Assembly (NCBI RefSeq): GCF_000763885.1
Contig: NZ_JRKO01000007.1
Location: 1 to 64,000, forward strand
From: Paracoccus versutus
Lineage (GTDB): Bacteria; Pseudomonadota; Alphaproteobacteria; Rhodobacterales; Rhodobacteraceae
Direction: 5' to 3'
Length of the DNA: 64,000 nt
Both the position numbers and the translations under genes were made by a program. Shown here piece by piece: positions 30,598-38,981 of the stretch. The notes beneath the pieces are model-generated. The model was given only the letters and a program-made list of their open reading frames with translations, was not told the origin of the DNA and did no database searches. Position 1 is the first letter of the stretch, and the number at the start of each line of letters is the position of its first letter.

Positions 30598-31512
30598 TCA
30601 GCGGTTGATTTCCCGCGTGACCTGCCCCTTGGGGCTGAGCTCGACCGCGACCGGCTCGCCCTCGGGGTTCACCGCCTGCGCCAGGACGCGCGTCTCGTCC
30701 TGCATGATCTCGCCGATGCGGCTGTAGCCGGCCGAGGTCAGCGCCATGCGCACCTCGCCCCGGTCAAGCTGGTCCGGCGACAGCGCGCCCTGGCGCTGCG
30801 GCGCGGGCGCCTCGCCGGCAGGGGCCGGTGCCTCTCCGGCGGGGGCCGGCGGCGGCATGTCGCGGCCCGGCCCGCGGTCCCAGCCGCGCTCGCCCCCGCG
30901 ATCCCCGCGCGGCCCATGGTCCCAGCCCCGCGGGCCGTCGCCGCGGTGATGGCCGCGACGCATGTCCCGGCGGTCGTGGTCGTGCTTGCCCTGCCAGCCC
31001 TTGCCACGATCGCCGCCGCGCTCGGCATCGCCGCGGCCAAAGCGCATCAGCGTGCCGTCCTGGGCAAAGGCGGCGCGCACGCCCTGCTTGCCGTCGCCCT
31101 GCCCGGCCAGCATCACGCCGCGCTCGCCCGAAAACACCGCCTTCAGCCCGCCCAGCTCGCCGAAGACCGCGCTGTCGCGCACGGGCTGCGGCACCAGCTG
31201 GTCGACCAGCGCCTGCGGCAACACGCCGTCGCCCTTGGCGCGCAGCCCGCGCAGCTGGCCCTTGTCGTCCAGCATGGCGTCGATCTGCGTGCCGTCGGGC
31301 AGCTTGCCCTCCAGCCGGGTGGCGCCACGCGGGCCGCGCTTGCTGGTCACGTCGGTCAGCCCGGCATCCTGCAATACCTGCGGCAGCGCGACCGGCGCCT
31401 GGGCCTCAGCCGCGGGCGGGGGCGCGGCGGGCGTCTCTTGCGCCAGCACGGGGGCCGAGAACGCCGCCAGCAGGGCCGAAAGCGCGATCGAGGTCGAGAG
31501 TTTTCTGCTCAT
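30598..31512 (-). CDS. Secreted protein with a His/Arg/Asp/Gly-rich central region
   Basis: A 304-residue exported protein. The signal peptide SIALSALLAAFSAPVLAQE cleaves after Ala-Gln-type processing. Residues ~45-150 contain two weak PepSY-like repeats (LPQVLQDAGLTDVTSKRG...). Residues ~160-215 are a charged low-complexity run of His, Asp, Arg and Gly (DRRDMRRGHHRGDGPRGW), then Pro/Ala-rich repeats, and a last PepSY-like domain (VRMALTSAGYSRIGEIM). The His/Asp run could bind metal. It diverges from a small PepSY protein and a two-component system, the usual context for PhoPQ-like control. Confidence 0.75.
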   Translation of the reverse strand: MSRKLSTSIALSALLAAFSAPVLAQETPAAPPPAAEAQAPVALPQVLQDAGLTDVTSKRGPRGATRLEGKLPDGTQIDAMLDDKGQLRGLRAKGDGVLPQALVDQLVPQPVRDSAVFGELGGLKAVFSGERGVMLAGQGDGKQGVRAAFAQDGTLMRFGRGDAERGGDRGKGWQGKHDHDRRDMRRGHHRGDGPRGWDHGPRGDRGGERGWDRGPGRDMPPPAPAGEAPAPAGEAPAPQRQGALSPDQLDRGEVRMALTSAGYSRIGEIMQDETRVLAQAVNPEGEPVAVELSPKGQVTREINR

Positions 31513-31641
31513 CTCTGGTTCCTTCCTTATCGGGGCATCCTCAGCGGCCCCGGACGAATCGGGTGATAGCCCCTGTCGCGCCAACCAAAGACCAACGACC
31601 CGTTTGGCTTTCATTTGGATTTCGCCCATTACATAGGGCCG

Positions 31642-32040
31642 ATGAACCGCATGCGCATCATATCCCTGTCGCTTCCCGTCGCGCTGGCGCTGGGGCTGAA
31701 CGCGCTGGCCGAGGATCGCGGCCACGACCGCGGCCCGCCCTGGCCCGAGGATTGGGCGCCCGAGTTCGAAAGCCTCCAGCGCCACGATTCCCGCATCCTG
31801 CCGCTCAACCGCGCCGCCGAGATCGTGGCGGAACGGTTCCGCGGCCGGCTGATCGCGGCGCGCATCGTGCCGCCCACCCCCGACGAGCGGGCGCAGGGCG
31901 TGATCCTGGTGCATGAGCTGCGCCTGCTGACGCCCAGGCGCGACGTGCTGCTGATCCGGCTGGACGCGCATAGCGGCGATTTCCTGGAGGTCGCGGGCGC
32001 GGGCCTGACCGATGCCCGCCGAAAGGGGCCGAAGCCATGA
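31642..32040 (+). CDS. Small secreted PepSY-domain protein
   Basis: A 132-residue exported protein. The hydrophobic segment IISLSLPVALALGLNALAE is a signal peptide; a DRGHDRGPPWPEDW segment follows. The rest is one PepSY domain (ILPLNRAAEIVAERFRGRLI, then VILVHELRLLTPRRDVLLIRLDAHSGDFLEV). PepSY proteins often precede two-component systems and modulate sensor activity or proteases. Its stop overlaps the response-regulator start (ATGA), so they are co-translated. Confidence 0.85.
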   Translation: MNRMRIISLSLPVALALGLNALAEDRGHDRGPPWPEDWAPEFESLQRHDSRILPLNRAAEIVAERFRGRLIAARIVPPTPDERAQGVILVHELRLLTPRRDVLLIRLDAHSGDFLEVAGAGLTDARRKGPKP

Positions 32041-32699
32041 AATGCCTGATCGTCGAGGACGACCCGACCCTGTCCGCGCAGCTGGCCGCCGCCCTGCGCG
32101 ACGGCGGCTTCACCTGCGACATCGCCGCCGACGGCACCCAGGGCGAATTCCTGGGCTCGACCGAGACCTACGACCTCGCGATCCTGGACCTGGGCCTGCC
32201 CGGCATGCCGGGGATCGAGGTGCTGACCCGCTGGCGCGAGGGCGGCGCGACCATGCCGGTGCTGATCCTGACCGCGCGCGGCGACTGGACCGACAAGGTG
32301 GCCGGCTTTCGCGCCGGGGCCGACGACTATGCCGTCAAGCCTTTCCGCCTGGAAGAGGTGGTGATCCGCGCCCAGACCCTGGTGCGCCGCGCCGCCGGCC
32401 ATGCCCAGGCGGTGATCAAGGCCGGGCCATTGCGGCTCGACACCCAGCTGGGCGTCATCACCCGCAACGGGCTGGCGCTGAAGCTGACGGCGTTCGAAAC
32501 CCGCATCCTCGCCTATCTGATCCATCACCAGAACCGCGTGGTCAGCCGCAGCGAACTGTCCGACCACCTCTATGATTCCGCCGCCGACCGCGACTTCAAG
32601 TCCATCGAGGTGGTGATCGGCCGGCTGCGCAAGAAGGTCGGCGAGGGCCTGATCGAGACCCGGCGCGGCGAGGGCTATGTGCTGAGGACCGCCGCTTGA
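32037..32699 (+). CDS. OmpR/PhoP-type response regulator
   Basis: A 220-residue regulator. Receiver domain: acidic pair in IVEDDPTL (8-10), phosphorylation Asp in DLAILDLGLPG (about 51) and the switch Lys in YAVKPFRLEE (about 101). C-terminal winged helix of the OmpR class: LTAFETRILAYLIHHQNRVVSR and IEVVIGRLRKKVGEGLIETRRGEGYVL. Overall closest in pattern to PhoP/QseB. Coupled to the sensor kinase by a 4-base overlap and to the PepSY gene by ATGA. Confidence 0.94.
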   Translation: MKCLIVEDDPTLSAQLAAALRDGGFTCDIAADGTQGEFLGSTETYDLAILDLGLPGMPGIEVLTRWREGGATMPVLILTARGDWTDKVAGFRAGADDYAVKPFRLEEVVIRAQTLVRRAAGHAQAVIKAGPLRLDTQLGVITRNGLALKLTAFETRILAYLIHHQNRVVSRSELSDHLYDSAADRDFKSIEVVIGRLRKKVGEGLIETRRGEGYVLRTAA

Positions 32700-34036
32700 T
32701 CCTGCCGCGCGATTCGATCCGCGCCCGGCTGATCGGGCTGGCGGCGCTGCTGACCGGGGTGGCGCTGGTCGCAGGCTACCTCGCCATCGCCGCCATCCTC
32801 GAGGATTTCATCACCGGCCGCTTCGACGCCGAGACCGGGGCGGTGGCCGACGCCCTGATCGCCGGCGCCGGGATCGACGCCGAGGGCCGGCTGGTTGCCG
32901 GCCCCGCCCCGACCGATCCGCGTTTCCAGATGCCGCTGTCGGGCTGGTTCTGGCAATTGACGCAGGACGGCCAGGTGATGGCGAAATCGCCCTCGCTCTT
33001 CGACAACGTGCTGAACCCGCCCGAGGCGGATTTCCAGGGCGGCCCCGGCCTTGGCCCGGCGAACGAACCGCTGCGGGTCGCGCGCCATGTCTTCACCCTG
33101 CCCGGTTCCGCCTCGGCCCTGGCCGTGACCGTGACCGCGCCGCGGGCCGAGATCGACGCCGCCATGGCGCGGCTGCGCCGGCCGCTGGCCATCTCGCTGG
33201 CCGTGCTGGGGCTGGCGCTGGCAGCGGCCAGCCTGCTGCAGGTCGCGGCGGGGCTGCGCAGCCTCGACCGGCTCGGCCGCGACCTGCGCCGCATCCGCGC
33301 CGGCCAGGCCGAGGCGCTGCCCCTGCCCGCCGTGGCCGAACTGCGCCCGGTCGCGGCCGAGATCAACGCGCTGCTGGAACAGAACCGCGCCGTGCTGGCC
33401 CGCGCGCGCGAGCATGTCGGCAACCTGGCGCATTCGCTGAAGACGCCGCTGGCGGCGCTGGACAATGCGCTGCCCCCAGACCATCCCGGCCACGCGCTGA
33501 TCGCGCGCATGGACCGCCAGATCGGCTGGCACCTGCGGCGCGCGCGCAGCTCGGCCGCGCCGCGGCTTCTGGGCCAGCGCACGCCGGTCGCGCCGGTGAT
33601 CCAGGACATCCTGCTGGTGCTGGGCGGCCCGATCCGCGAGACCGGCCTGCGCGTCGAGGTCCGCGCCGAGGCCGATCCCGCCTTCGCCGGCGAGCGGCAG
33701 GATCTCGAGGAGATGATCGGCAACCTGGTCGAGAACGCGGTGAAATGGGCTTCCTCGGCGATCCGCATCACCGCGCGGACCCAAGGCGACCAGCTGCACA
33801 TCCTGATCGAGGACGACGGCCCCGGCATGTCGGATCAGGATCATGCCCTGGCGCTGACCCGCGGCGCCCGGCTGGACGAGGCCGGCCCGCCGGGCACCGG
33901 CCTGGGCCTTGCCATCGTCGCCGACCTGGCGGCGCTGCATGGCGGCGCGCTGACGCTGGACCGCGCGGCGCTGGGGGGCTTGCGCGCGGGATTGCGGCTG
34001 CCGGGGGCTGCCGCGCCGGCAGCGCGGCGCGGCTAG
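32696..34036 (+). CDS. PhoQ-like sensor histidine kinase
   Basis: A 446-residue inner-membrane kinase. TM1 is about 12-34, a periplasmic sensor of ~120 residues follows, TM2 is about 163-187, then a HAMP-like region, the H-box NLAHSLKTPLAAL (about 242-254), N-box EEMIGNLVENAVKW, G1 EDDGPGM and G2 GTGLGLAIV. The periplasmic part (LSGWFWQLTQDGQVMAKSPSLFD) is typical of sensors linked to PepSY systems. Start is a TTG at 32696 overlapping the regulator stop. Signal unknown; divalent metal or envelope state is an inference. Confidence 0.92.
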   Translation: MILPRDSIRARLIGLAALLTGVALVAGYLAIAAILEDFITGRFDAETGAVADALIAGAGIDAEGRLVAGPAPTDPRFQMPLSGWFWQLTQDGQVMAKSPSLFDNVLNPPEADFQGGPGLGPANEPLRVARHVFTLPGSASALAVTVTAPRAEIDAAMARLRRPLAISLAVLGLALAAASLLQVAAGLRSLDRLGRDLRRIRAGQAEALPLPAVAELRPVAAEINALLEQNRAVLARAREHVGNLAHSLKTPLAALDNALPPDHPGHALIARMDRQIGWHLRRARSSAAPRLLGQRTPVAPVIQDILLVLGGPIRETGLRVEVRAEADPAFAGERQDLEEMIGNLVENAVKWASSAIRITARTQGDQLHILIEDDGPGMSDQDHALALTRGARLDEAGPPGTGLGLAIVADLAALHGGALTLDRAALGGLRAGLRLPGAAAPAARRG

Positions 34037-34082
34037 ATTCCCCTTGCCTCGCATGGCGCGCCGGCCTATCCCGGCTCGGCCT

Positions 34083-34172
34083 GGAAGCGTGGCCGAGTGG
34101 TTTAAGGCTCTGGTCTTGAAAACCAGCGTGGGGGAGACTCCACCGTGGGTTCGAATCCCACCGCTTCCACCA
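34083..34172 (+). tRNA. tRNA-Ser (anticodon UGA)
   Basis: A 90-base class II tRNA. The acceptor GGAAGCG pairs with CGCTTCC, the anticodon stem CTGGT/ACCAG encloses TGA, there is a long serine-type variable arm, and the T-loop is GTTCGAATCCC. CCA is encoded, with discriminator base A (unusual, as tRNA-Ser normally has G). It follows the sensor kinase gene by 47 bases. tRNA genes are common integration sites, but no copy of its 3' end was found elsewhere in the window. Confidence 0.97.
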
Positions 34173-34718
34173 TTCCATCAATAAAACAGTGGCTTGTTGA
34201 AGAATGCTGAGAAAACCGGGTCGCTCTCCCGGCCCGCCGGTCGAGGCCGAAACGGACTCGCCTTATCGCGGCGCGATGCAGGTGGTGCCGGGCGGGACCG
34301 CTGGCTGGCACGCATGATAGGAGCGACAAGAAAGCCGGCCAGCCCTGTGTAGCGCGTCAAAAAAACGCCACCAGACACCAGCCGCTCAAAGCGCATTAAA
34401 CCCATGTTTCTGTCGCGTTACACCCTGCGTCGGCCGGGGGCTGTTCATCCCCCTTGGTCGAGGGGACATCCCCAGCGACCCGATCTTCGTGTTCGATGCC
34501 TGTCCTATGCCTTCAATTTCGAGCCGTTGGAACCGGCCCCTGCACCCTACGGCCGCGGGGGTGTTGGCGGTGGCAAGGATGGCCGCCAGTGCAGGGCCGA
34601 GCGCGGGGCGCAAGCGTCCAGAAACGCCGCACTGGCCCCGGCCAGCGGGACCGGCCTTCCCGCCCCGATCGCCTTCCCGAACCAGCCCGGCAAGCGCGTC
34701 GCAGCTCGGCTTCGGCCT
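34173..34718 (-). other. 546-base stretch without a supported gene
   Basis: Between tRNA-Ser and ecfG no frame shows a recognisable family, coupled start or credible composition. Several short frames of 75 codons or more exist on both strands but look random (Pro/Arg/Ala-rich). There is a local palindromic run around 34440-34485 (GGGGGCTGTTCATCCCCC and CCCTTGGTCGAGGGG like stems). It may be an untranslated region or remnant DNA. Confidence 0.5.
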
Positions 34719-35192
34719 TCAGAACGCGGGTTCCAGCACCCTGCGCAGCATCGAACGCGCCCGGTTCACGCGGCTCTTGATGGTGCCGATGTCGCAGTCG
34801 AGGATGCGCGAGGCGTCCAGGTAGCTCTCGCCAAGCGCGCCGACCAGCACGATCGCCTCGCGGTAATGCACCGGCATCGCGCGCAACGCCGCCTGCAACT
34901 CGCGAGCCTGCAGGTGCCATTCCTGGTCCGGCTTGACCTGCGGCGCCAGCGAGGCGCAATCCGGCGCCCCGGTGCGCTCGCGCGCGGCTTTCCGGCAATT
35001 GGTGAAGAAACGGTTGCGCATGATGGTGAACAGCCAGGCCCGCATGTTGGTGCCCGGCCGGTAGCGGTGGACGTTCTCGATGGCGCGCAGCAGGGTCTCC
35101 TGGACCAGGTCCTCGGCATCCGGGACCGACCGGCACAAGGCGCGCGAATAGGCCCGGAGCGCTGGGATATGGCCGAGTATGTCGTCCGACAT
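34719..35192 (-). CDS. ecfG: EcfG-type ECF sigma factor
   Basis: A 157-residue ECF sigma of the alphaproteobacterial general stress response type. Region 2 is seen in ALCRSVPDAEDLVQETLLRA and MRAWLFTIMRNRFFTNCRK (about 17-70), region 4 in VHYREAIVLVGALGESYLDA and DIGTIKSRVNRARSML (about 102-152). The ATG at 35192 is preferred because AAGGA lies just upstream and the longer frame is Ser/Arg nonsense that overlaps nepR. Lies directly downstream of a NepR-like anti-sigma gene. A GGAAC-N16-CATT motif precedes it. PhyR is not in the window. Confidence 0.9.
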   Translation of the reverse strand: MSDDILGHIPALRAYSRALCRSVPDAEDLVQETLLRAIENVHRYRPGTNMRAWLFTIMRNRFFTNCRKAARERTGAPDCASLAPQVKPDQEWHLQARELQAALRAMPVHYREAIVLVGALGESYLDASRILDCDIGTIKSRVNRARSMLRRVLEPAF

Positions 35193-35231
35193 GACGGTCC
35201 TTCGCAATCCTCGAGGTGACGGCGGAGAGTC

Positions 35232-35256
35232 AATGCGGGCCAGGAAGGATGGTTCC
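35232..35256 (-). promoter_or_regulatory. Candidate EcfG-dependent promoter of ecfG
   Basis: On the minus strand GGAAC (35252-35256) is followed after exactly 16 bases by CATT (35232-35235), against the known EcfG consensus GGAAC-N16/17-CGTT (8 of 9 bases). It is 40 bases upstream of the ecfG ATG, between nepR and ecfG. EcfG genes are often autoregulated, so the placement is plausible. Confidence 0.5.
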
Positions 35257-35292
35257 GTGCGAAATCGCCGGATCGGCAGGAACCGGCCGGGC

Positions 35293-35523
35293 CTAGCGCA
35301 GGCCCCCGCCCGCGCTGCCATTGCCGCCGCCACCATTGCCGCCGCCCTTGCCGGCGCGGCGATGCCGGGCCTCGTCGAGCGCCGTCTCGAGCCGCCGCGC
35401 CAGTTCGCGCAGCCGCGGCGAGATCGGTTCCCTCTCCGTCTGCGCCAGCAGCTCGGACAGGGCCTTGTCGAGTTCGGGATCGACGATGGGGCTGCTTTCA
35501 CCGTTGGCCATCAGGATCTCCAT
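35293..35523 (-). CDS. nepR: NepR-like anti-sigma factor
   Basis: A 76-residue protein. The core PELDKALSELLAQTEREPIS and PRLRELARRLETALDEARHR fits the two-helix NepR pattern with the conserved E-P followed by a helix; the tail is a Gly-rich run (GGGNGGGGNGSAGGG). NepR sequesters EcfG until phosphorylated PhyR displaces it. Position immediately upstream of ecfG, on the same strand, is the usual genomic arrangement. Sequence similarity alone is modest, so the call relies on context. Start could be ATG 35523 or ATG 35511. Confidence 0.75.
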   Translation of the reverse strand: MEILMANGESSPIVDPELDKALSELLAQTEREPISPRLRELARRLETALDEARHRRAGKGGGNGGGGNGSAGGGLR

Positions 35524-36087
35524 GTTCCACGCAACTGATCTATTTTAATCGAATGCCGCCGCTTGGCGAGCCTTCCCCCGCTGCATATTCCGACAGTGTT
35601 GCAGAACGGGGCGCGAATTCCCGCTCACATTCGGGCGATGCCCGCCGCCGCCTTGCCTTCCGAGGTGCCCTCGCGGCCGGCCGGTTCGGCAGCGGCCGGC
35701 GCGCCGTTTCCTGCGGGAACATCCCACGCCGGGGGCGATCACATGGCGCGGGAGGCCGGGACATCCAGAAACGGGTCCGGAAAAGCAGACCAGCCGCAGG
35801 ACGCGACCGAGGACGCCGAGACGGCAGGCGGGGGCCAAACCAACTCGGGCCGGGACGCGAAGGACGACAGCTTCGCCAGGCCGCGCGAGCCTCACCGGGC
35901 CCTGCGCGCGCTGCTGGGCGAATGCGCCGAGGCCGCCGAGCGGTCCGGGCCGGACCAGCGCGGCCGCAAGACTGCCGCTGAAGCGGATGTCCGCCGGCCC
36001 GGCCCCATCCCTGGCCCCCGCTCTGTCCCCAGCCTCGCAGGCGCGGCCAGCCGGTGGCGCGCCAGCATCCGCGGCAGGACCGGTGCA
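35524..36087. other. 564-base stretch without a supported gene
   Basis: Upstream of nepR up to the point where the truncated phage tail gene loses homology with its copy at 63.5 kb. The frame of that tail gene remains open to 35545 but its residues after the break (Pro/Gly/Arg-rich) share nothing with the TIM-barrel protein. Long plus-strand frames are equally random. In relatives phyR often sits near nepR; no PhyR sequence was found here. Confidence 0.5.
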
Positions 36088-36291
36088 TGGGCCCTCCGTC
36101 GAGGAGGTGATGCGCAGCGTGTCGAGACGCGCGCCCTCGATGCGCTGGGTGGGCGCGAGCGACGAGATGATCCAGCTGTCGACGACCGAGCCGATGGTGG
36201 AGCCGATGAAGCCGCCGATCGTGGCGGCGCAGACGCCGAGGATCGCGCCGCCGATGGCGGCGCCGGCGACGCCGAGAACGAGGGTGGCCAT
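36088..36291 (-). pseudogene. Truncated N-terminus of a GTA/prophage TIM-barrel tail protein
   Basis: The first 68 residues (MATLVLGVAGAAIGGAILGV, then IIGSTIGS-like FIGSTIGSVVDSWIIS and RIEGARLDTLRITSSTEG) match the start of the 1321-residue protein at 63700, apart from a 4-residue deletion. Homology stops abruptly after TSSTEG. The full protein carries host-specificity and glycoside-hydrolase-like domains; here none remains. DNA similarity to the other copy is high but clearly below identity, so this is an old homologue, not a recent copy. Confidence 0.9.
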
Positions 36292-36300
36292 GGCAGATGC

Positions 36301-36762
36301 TCAGCGTTGCGGGAACACGAAGGCGAAGGCGATCCGCCGCCGCCAGACAGAGGTGAGTGGCTCCTCGATCACACCCAGCCGCTCGTAGGCGTGGAGGAAG
36401 GTGCCAGGCCCGGTGAGGATCCCGACATGCTTGGCGATGGCGCGGGGCTTCATCCGGAAGAGGACCAGCGCGCCGGGTTCGGCCGCCGCAGGGTCCACTT
36501 CGATCATGATGCGCCGCGCGCCCTCCGCCAGCACCTCGCGCGGGCCGGTCTCGCCCCAGTCGCGGCCGTAGGGCGGGATCGGGAACGGCTCGGGGCCGAC
36601 GAGTTCGCGCCAGACCCCGCGGGCGAGGCCGAGACAGTCGCAGCCCACGCCGCGCAGGCTGGCCTGGTCGTGGTAAGGTGTGCCGAGCCAGGATCGCGCC
36701 GTCGCGATCACCCTGTTCGGCTCGGCCCCGCGCGGAGCGCACTCTTCCGGTAGGCTCGTCAC
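36301..36762 (-). CDS. NlpC/P60 family phage cell-wall peptidase (GTA gp14-like)
   Basis: A 153-residue protein of the GTA orfg14 family, a tail-associated peptidoglycan peptidase. ATARSWLGTPYHDQAS leads to GVGCDCLGLARGVW (catalytic Cys in GCDC), KHVGILTGPGTFLHAYE supplies the catalytic His, and the end is RRRIAFAFVFPQR. The GTG start at 36762 overlaps the stop of the upstream DUF2163 fragment (GTGA), as in intact clusters. The frame is complete, but its neighbours on both sides are truncated, so it is likely a silent remnant. A diverged copy starts at 63710. Confidence 0.88.
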   Translation of the reverse strand: MTSLPEECAPRGAEPNRVIATARSWLGTPYHDQASLRGVGCDCLGLARGVWRELVGPEPFPIPPYGRDWGETGPREVLAEGARRIMIEVDPAAAEPGALVLFRMKPRAIAKHVGILTGPGTFLHAYERLGVIEEPLTSVWRRRIAFAFVFPQR

Positions 36763-36872
36763 AGCACGCTCCCGTCGTGCCCGCCGTCCCTCGTCGCGTA
36801 GCGGAGAACGGCATCCTGACCGGGGATATGCGGGAAGCCCCGGAAGTTGGCGACATTGGCAAACTTCACGCC
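36759..36872 (-). pseudogene. C-terminal fragment of DUF2163 (GTA gp13-like) tail protein
   Basis: The minus strand reads VKFANVANFRGFPHIPGQDAV and LRYATRDGGHDGSVL before a stop that overlaps the NlpC start. The NFRGFPHIPGxD motif is the C-terminal hallmark of the DUF2163 family found just before the NlpC gene in GTAs. Upstream of about 36872 the homology ends and a different, opposite-strand fragment begins, so at least 80 percent of the gene is missing. Confidence 0.75.
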
Positions 36873-37101
36873 ACAGTTCACCGGCTGGGAAGGTGTCGGC
36901 GATGCCTACGGCAACCCCGTTCCCGTCACATCGGAAGGCATCGACGCGCTTCTCGATATCTGGCCGGTGTTCGAGGCCTTCCAGACCCGCTGTCTCGCGC
37001 CGCACCCGATGCTGGACGTGGGGGCCTGCAAGGACATGGAAACGGCGGCCGTTCAAGGCCGCCCACTCACCTTGATGAGACAACGCAACAGGAGACGATA
37101 G
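36873..37101 (+). pseudogene. Short phage-like fragment on the opposite strand
   Basis: A plus-strand frame ends at 37101 and reads NFTPQFTGWEGVGDAYGNPV, then TSEGIDALLDIWPVFEAFQT. The composition and the PVTSEGIDALLDIWPVFEAF block look like a genuine protein tail, possibly a small phage tail-assembly protein, but I cannot name a family with confidence. It abuts the DUF2163 fragment head to head, which no functional phage cluster would show, marking a recombination joint. Confidence 0.4.
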
Positions 37102-37199
37102 CCGCCACGCGCCAGGTCGTTCGCCATCGCGTGCCGTCCGGCGCGATGAGGCCGGTGGCCATCACGCCCCGTTTCGTGGATCTGGCAAAGAGCGGGCGA

Positions 37200-37587
37200 C
37201 GGGCGCTCAGGCCCGAGCGCGTCGCAATGCCTGCGGCGGCTGGGCTCGGCGAGCAGGAAAGCGCCCGAGCAGACGCTGGCGATGCGCCGGGCCGTCACGC
37301 TCCTCAGCTCAGGCGACGATCTGCTGCGCTGCCGCCATCGAGCGGATGATCTCGCCGCCCGAGACGAGGATTGTATCGAAGGGGCCGTCGCGCAACGGCT
37401 CGGCCGCGAGGCTGAGGCCGAAGGAGCTTTCCACGCGCGCCGTCGCGCGGCAGATGCCCGGTGCCATGCCCCTGAGCTGGTAGCTGCCCGGCCGGAAGCG
37501 CTCCGCCATCTCGAAGGCTGCGGTCGGGCCGGCCGCGTCGAGCAGTTGAAATCCCGGATGGAGCACAATGGCGATATTGCGCATCAT
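37200..37587 (-). pseudogene. GlxA-like regulator remnant (DJ-1/PfpI domain), frameshifted
   Basis: ATG at 37587 opens IAIVLHPGFQLLDAAGPTAA and later FDTILVSGGE, the N-terminus of GlxA-type AraC regulators. The frame stops near 37309, while the next homologous piece, TARRIASVCSGAFLLAE (the nucleophile-elbow Cys region), is in another frame at about 37215-37300. After that homology fades and the AraC DNA-binding half is missing. So it has at least one frameshift and a lost 3' end. Confidence 0.75.
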
Positions 37588-37670
37588 GGCAGTTTTTGCC
37601 GGATTTATGTCATTTCAGCCATGATCGGCCCGCGGTAAGATCAGGTCAACCTGGAACCCGGAGGACCAAA

Positions 37671-38823
37671 GTGAGAAAACGCATGGTTGCCATGTGGGGA
37701 CTCATCGGGGCCGTCATCGTCGTGGCGGGTGGCTTCGGCCTGTGGCTCGCGGCGTTGCCGTCCGATATGGCGGCATCCGCGCCGCCGGTGCCTGCCTCCG
37801 AGACGGCGGCGATGCTGGACGCGCTCCAGCCCTCCAGGAAGCGGCGGCCGGTCATCGCCGTCATCGGCCTCAACGATGCGACCGAGACGACGGACTACGT
37901 GGTGCCGACAGGAATCCTGCGGCGCGCCGACGTGGCCGATGTGCTGATGCTGGCGGCCGGCCCTGGTCCGGTCCATCTCTATCCCGCGCTCAACGCGGTC
38001 GAGCCGGATGCGACGATCGCCGAATTCGACGCTGCGCACCCGGACGGGGCGGACTATGTGATCGTGCCGGCAATGAGCCGCGACGACGATCCCGCCGTGC
38101 TGGCATGGCTGCGGCAGCAATCGGACAAGGGCGCCATCGTCATCGCTGTCTGCGCCGGGGCCAAGGTCGTCGGCGCGGCCGGCCTGCTCGACGGCAGGCG
38201 CGCCACGACACACTGGTACTACCTGAAGGACCTGCTTCGGCGCAGCCCGACCATCGAGTATGTCGCACCGGCGCTTCGTGATCGACGGAAACGTCGCGAC
38301 GACCACCGGCATCACCGCATCCGTGCCCATGATGCTGACCCTGATCGAGGCCGTCGCCGGCCGCAAAAAGGCAGAGGCCGTGGCCCAGGATCTCGGCGTC
38401 GACCGCTGGGACGCGCGGCATGCGAGCAGCGCATTCAGGTTTAGCCGCTCGTTCGCCACCACTGTTCTGGGCAACCTGGTCGCCTTCTGGAACCGCGACG
38501 CGTTCGGGATCGCCCTGGAACCGGGCATCGACGAGGTTGCGTTGGCTCAGGTCGCCGATGCCTGGTCGCGGACCTATCAGTCGAAGGCCGTCACCTTCGC
38601 TGCCTCGACGTCCGCCATCGTGACGGCGAACGGCATTCGCATCCTGCCCGGCCAGGTTGCGGAGGCCTGGCCGCAGGAGCACACCGTCTCGATCTTCCCG
38701 GACCGGCGACCCGAAGCTGCCCTCGACCTCAATCTTCAGGCGATCGCCGGGCGATATGGCCAGCGCACGGCCAGGGTGGTGGCCATGCAGCTTGAATATC
38801 CTTGGGCTGAGACTGTGCCATGA
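37671..38823 (+). pseudogene. Membrane-anchored DJ-1/PfpI family protein, interrupted by a frameshift
   Basis: GTG at 37671 follows GGAGGA and starts a frame with one TM helix (WGLIGAVIVVAGGFGLWLAA), then the DJ-1/PfpI domain: YVVPTGILRRADVADV, DYVIVPAMS and the elbow IVIAVCAGAKVVGAAGLL. At about 38270 the frame shifts: RRFVIDGNVATTTGITASVP continues the same family one base out of phase, and the remaining 180 codons (to 38823) have the TFAAST and FPDRRPEA blocks. A one-base gain or two-base loss near GTCGCACCGG explains it. Without the shift it would be a ~384-residue protein. Sequencing error cannot be excluded. Confidence 0.8.
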
Positions 38824-38981
38824 AGGATTCGCGGAACTTGCCGGGTCGCGCATCTGCACGTCCCCTGGCTGACGCTCGGCTTCCATCGCGGCGGCGATGC
38901 CATCCGCAGCTGAAAAGGTGAAGGGGTCAGCGGCCGCAGGTCGATCGCGGTCCTGGCCCGACAGACAGAAGGAATATCGAC

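Noticed and set aside
34404-35219. A 271-codon plus-strand frame over ecfG
   Set aside because: Overlaps the sigma factor almost entirely and has no recognisable residues.
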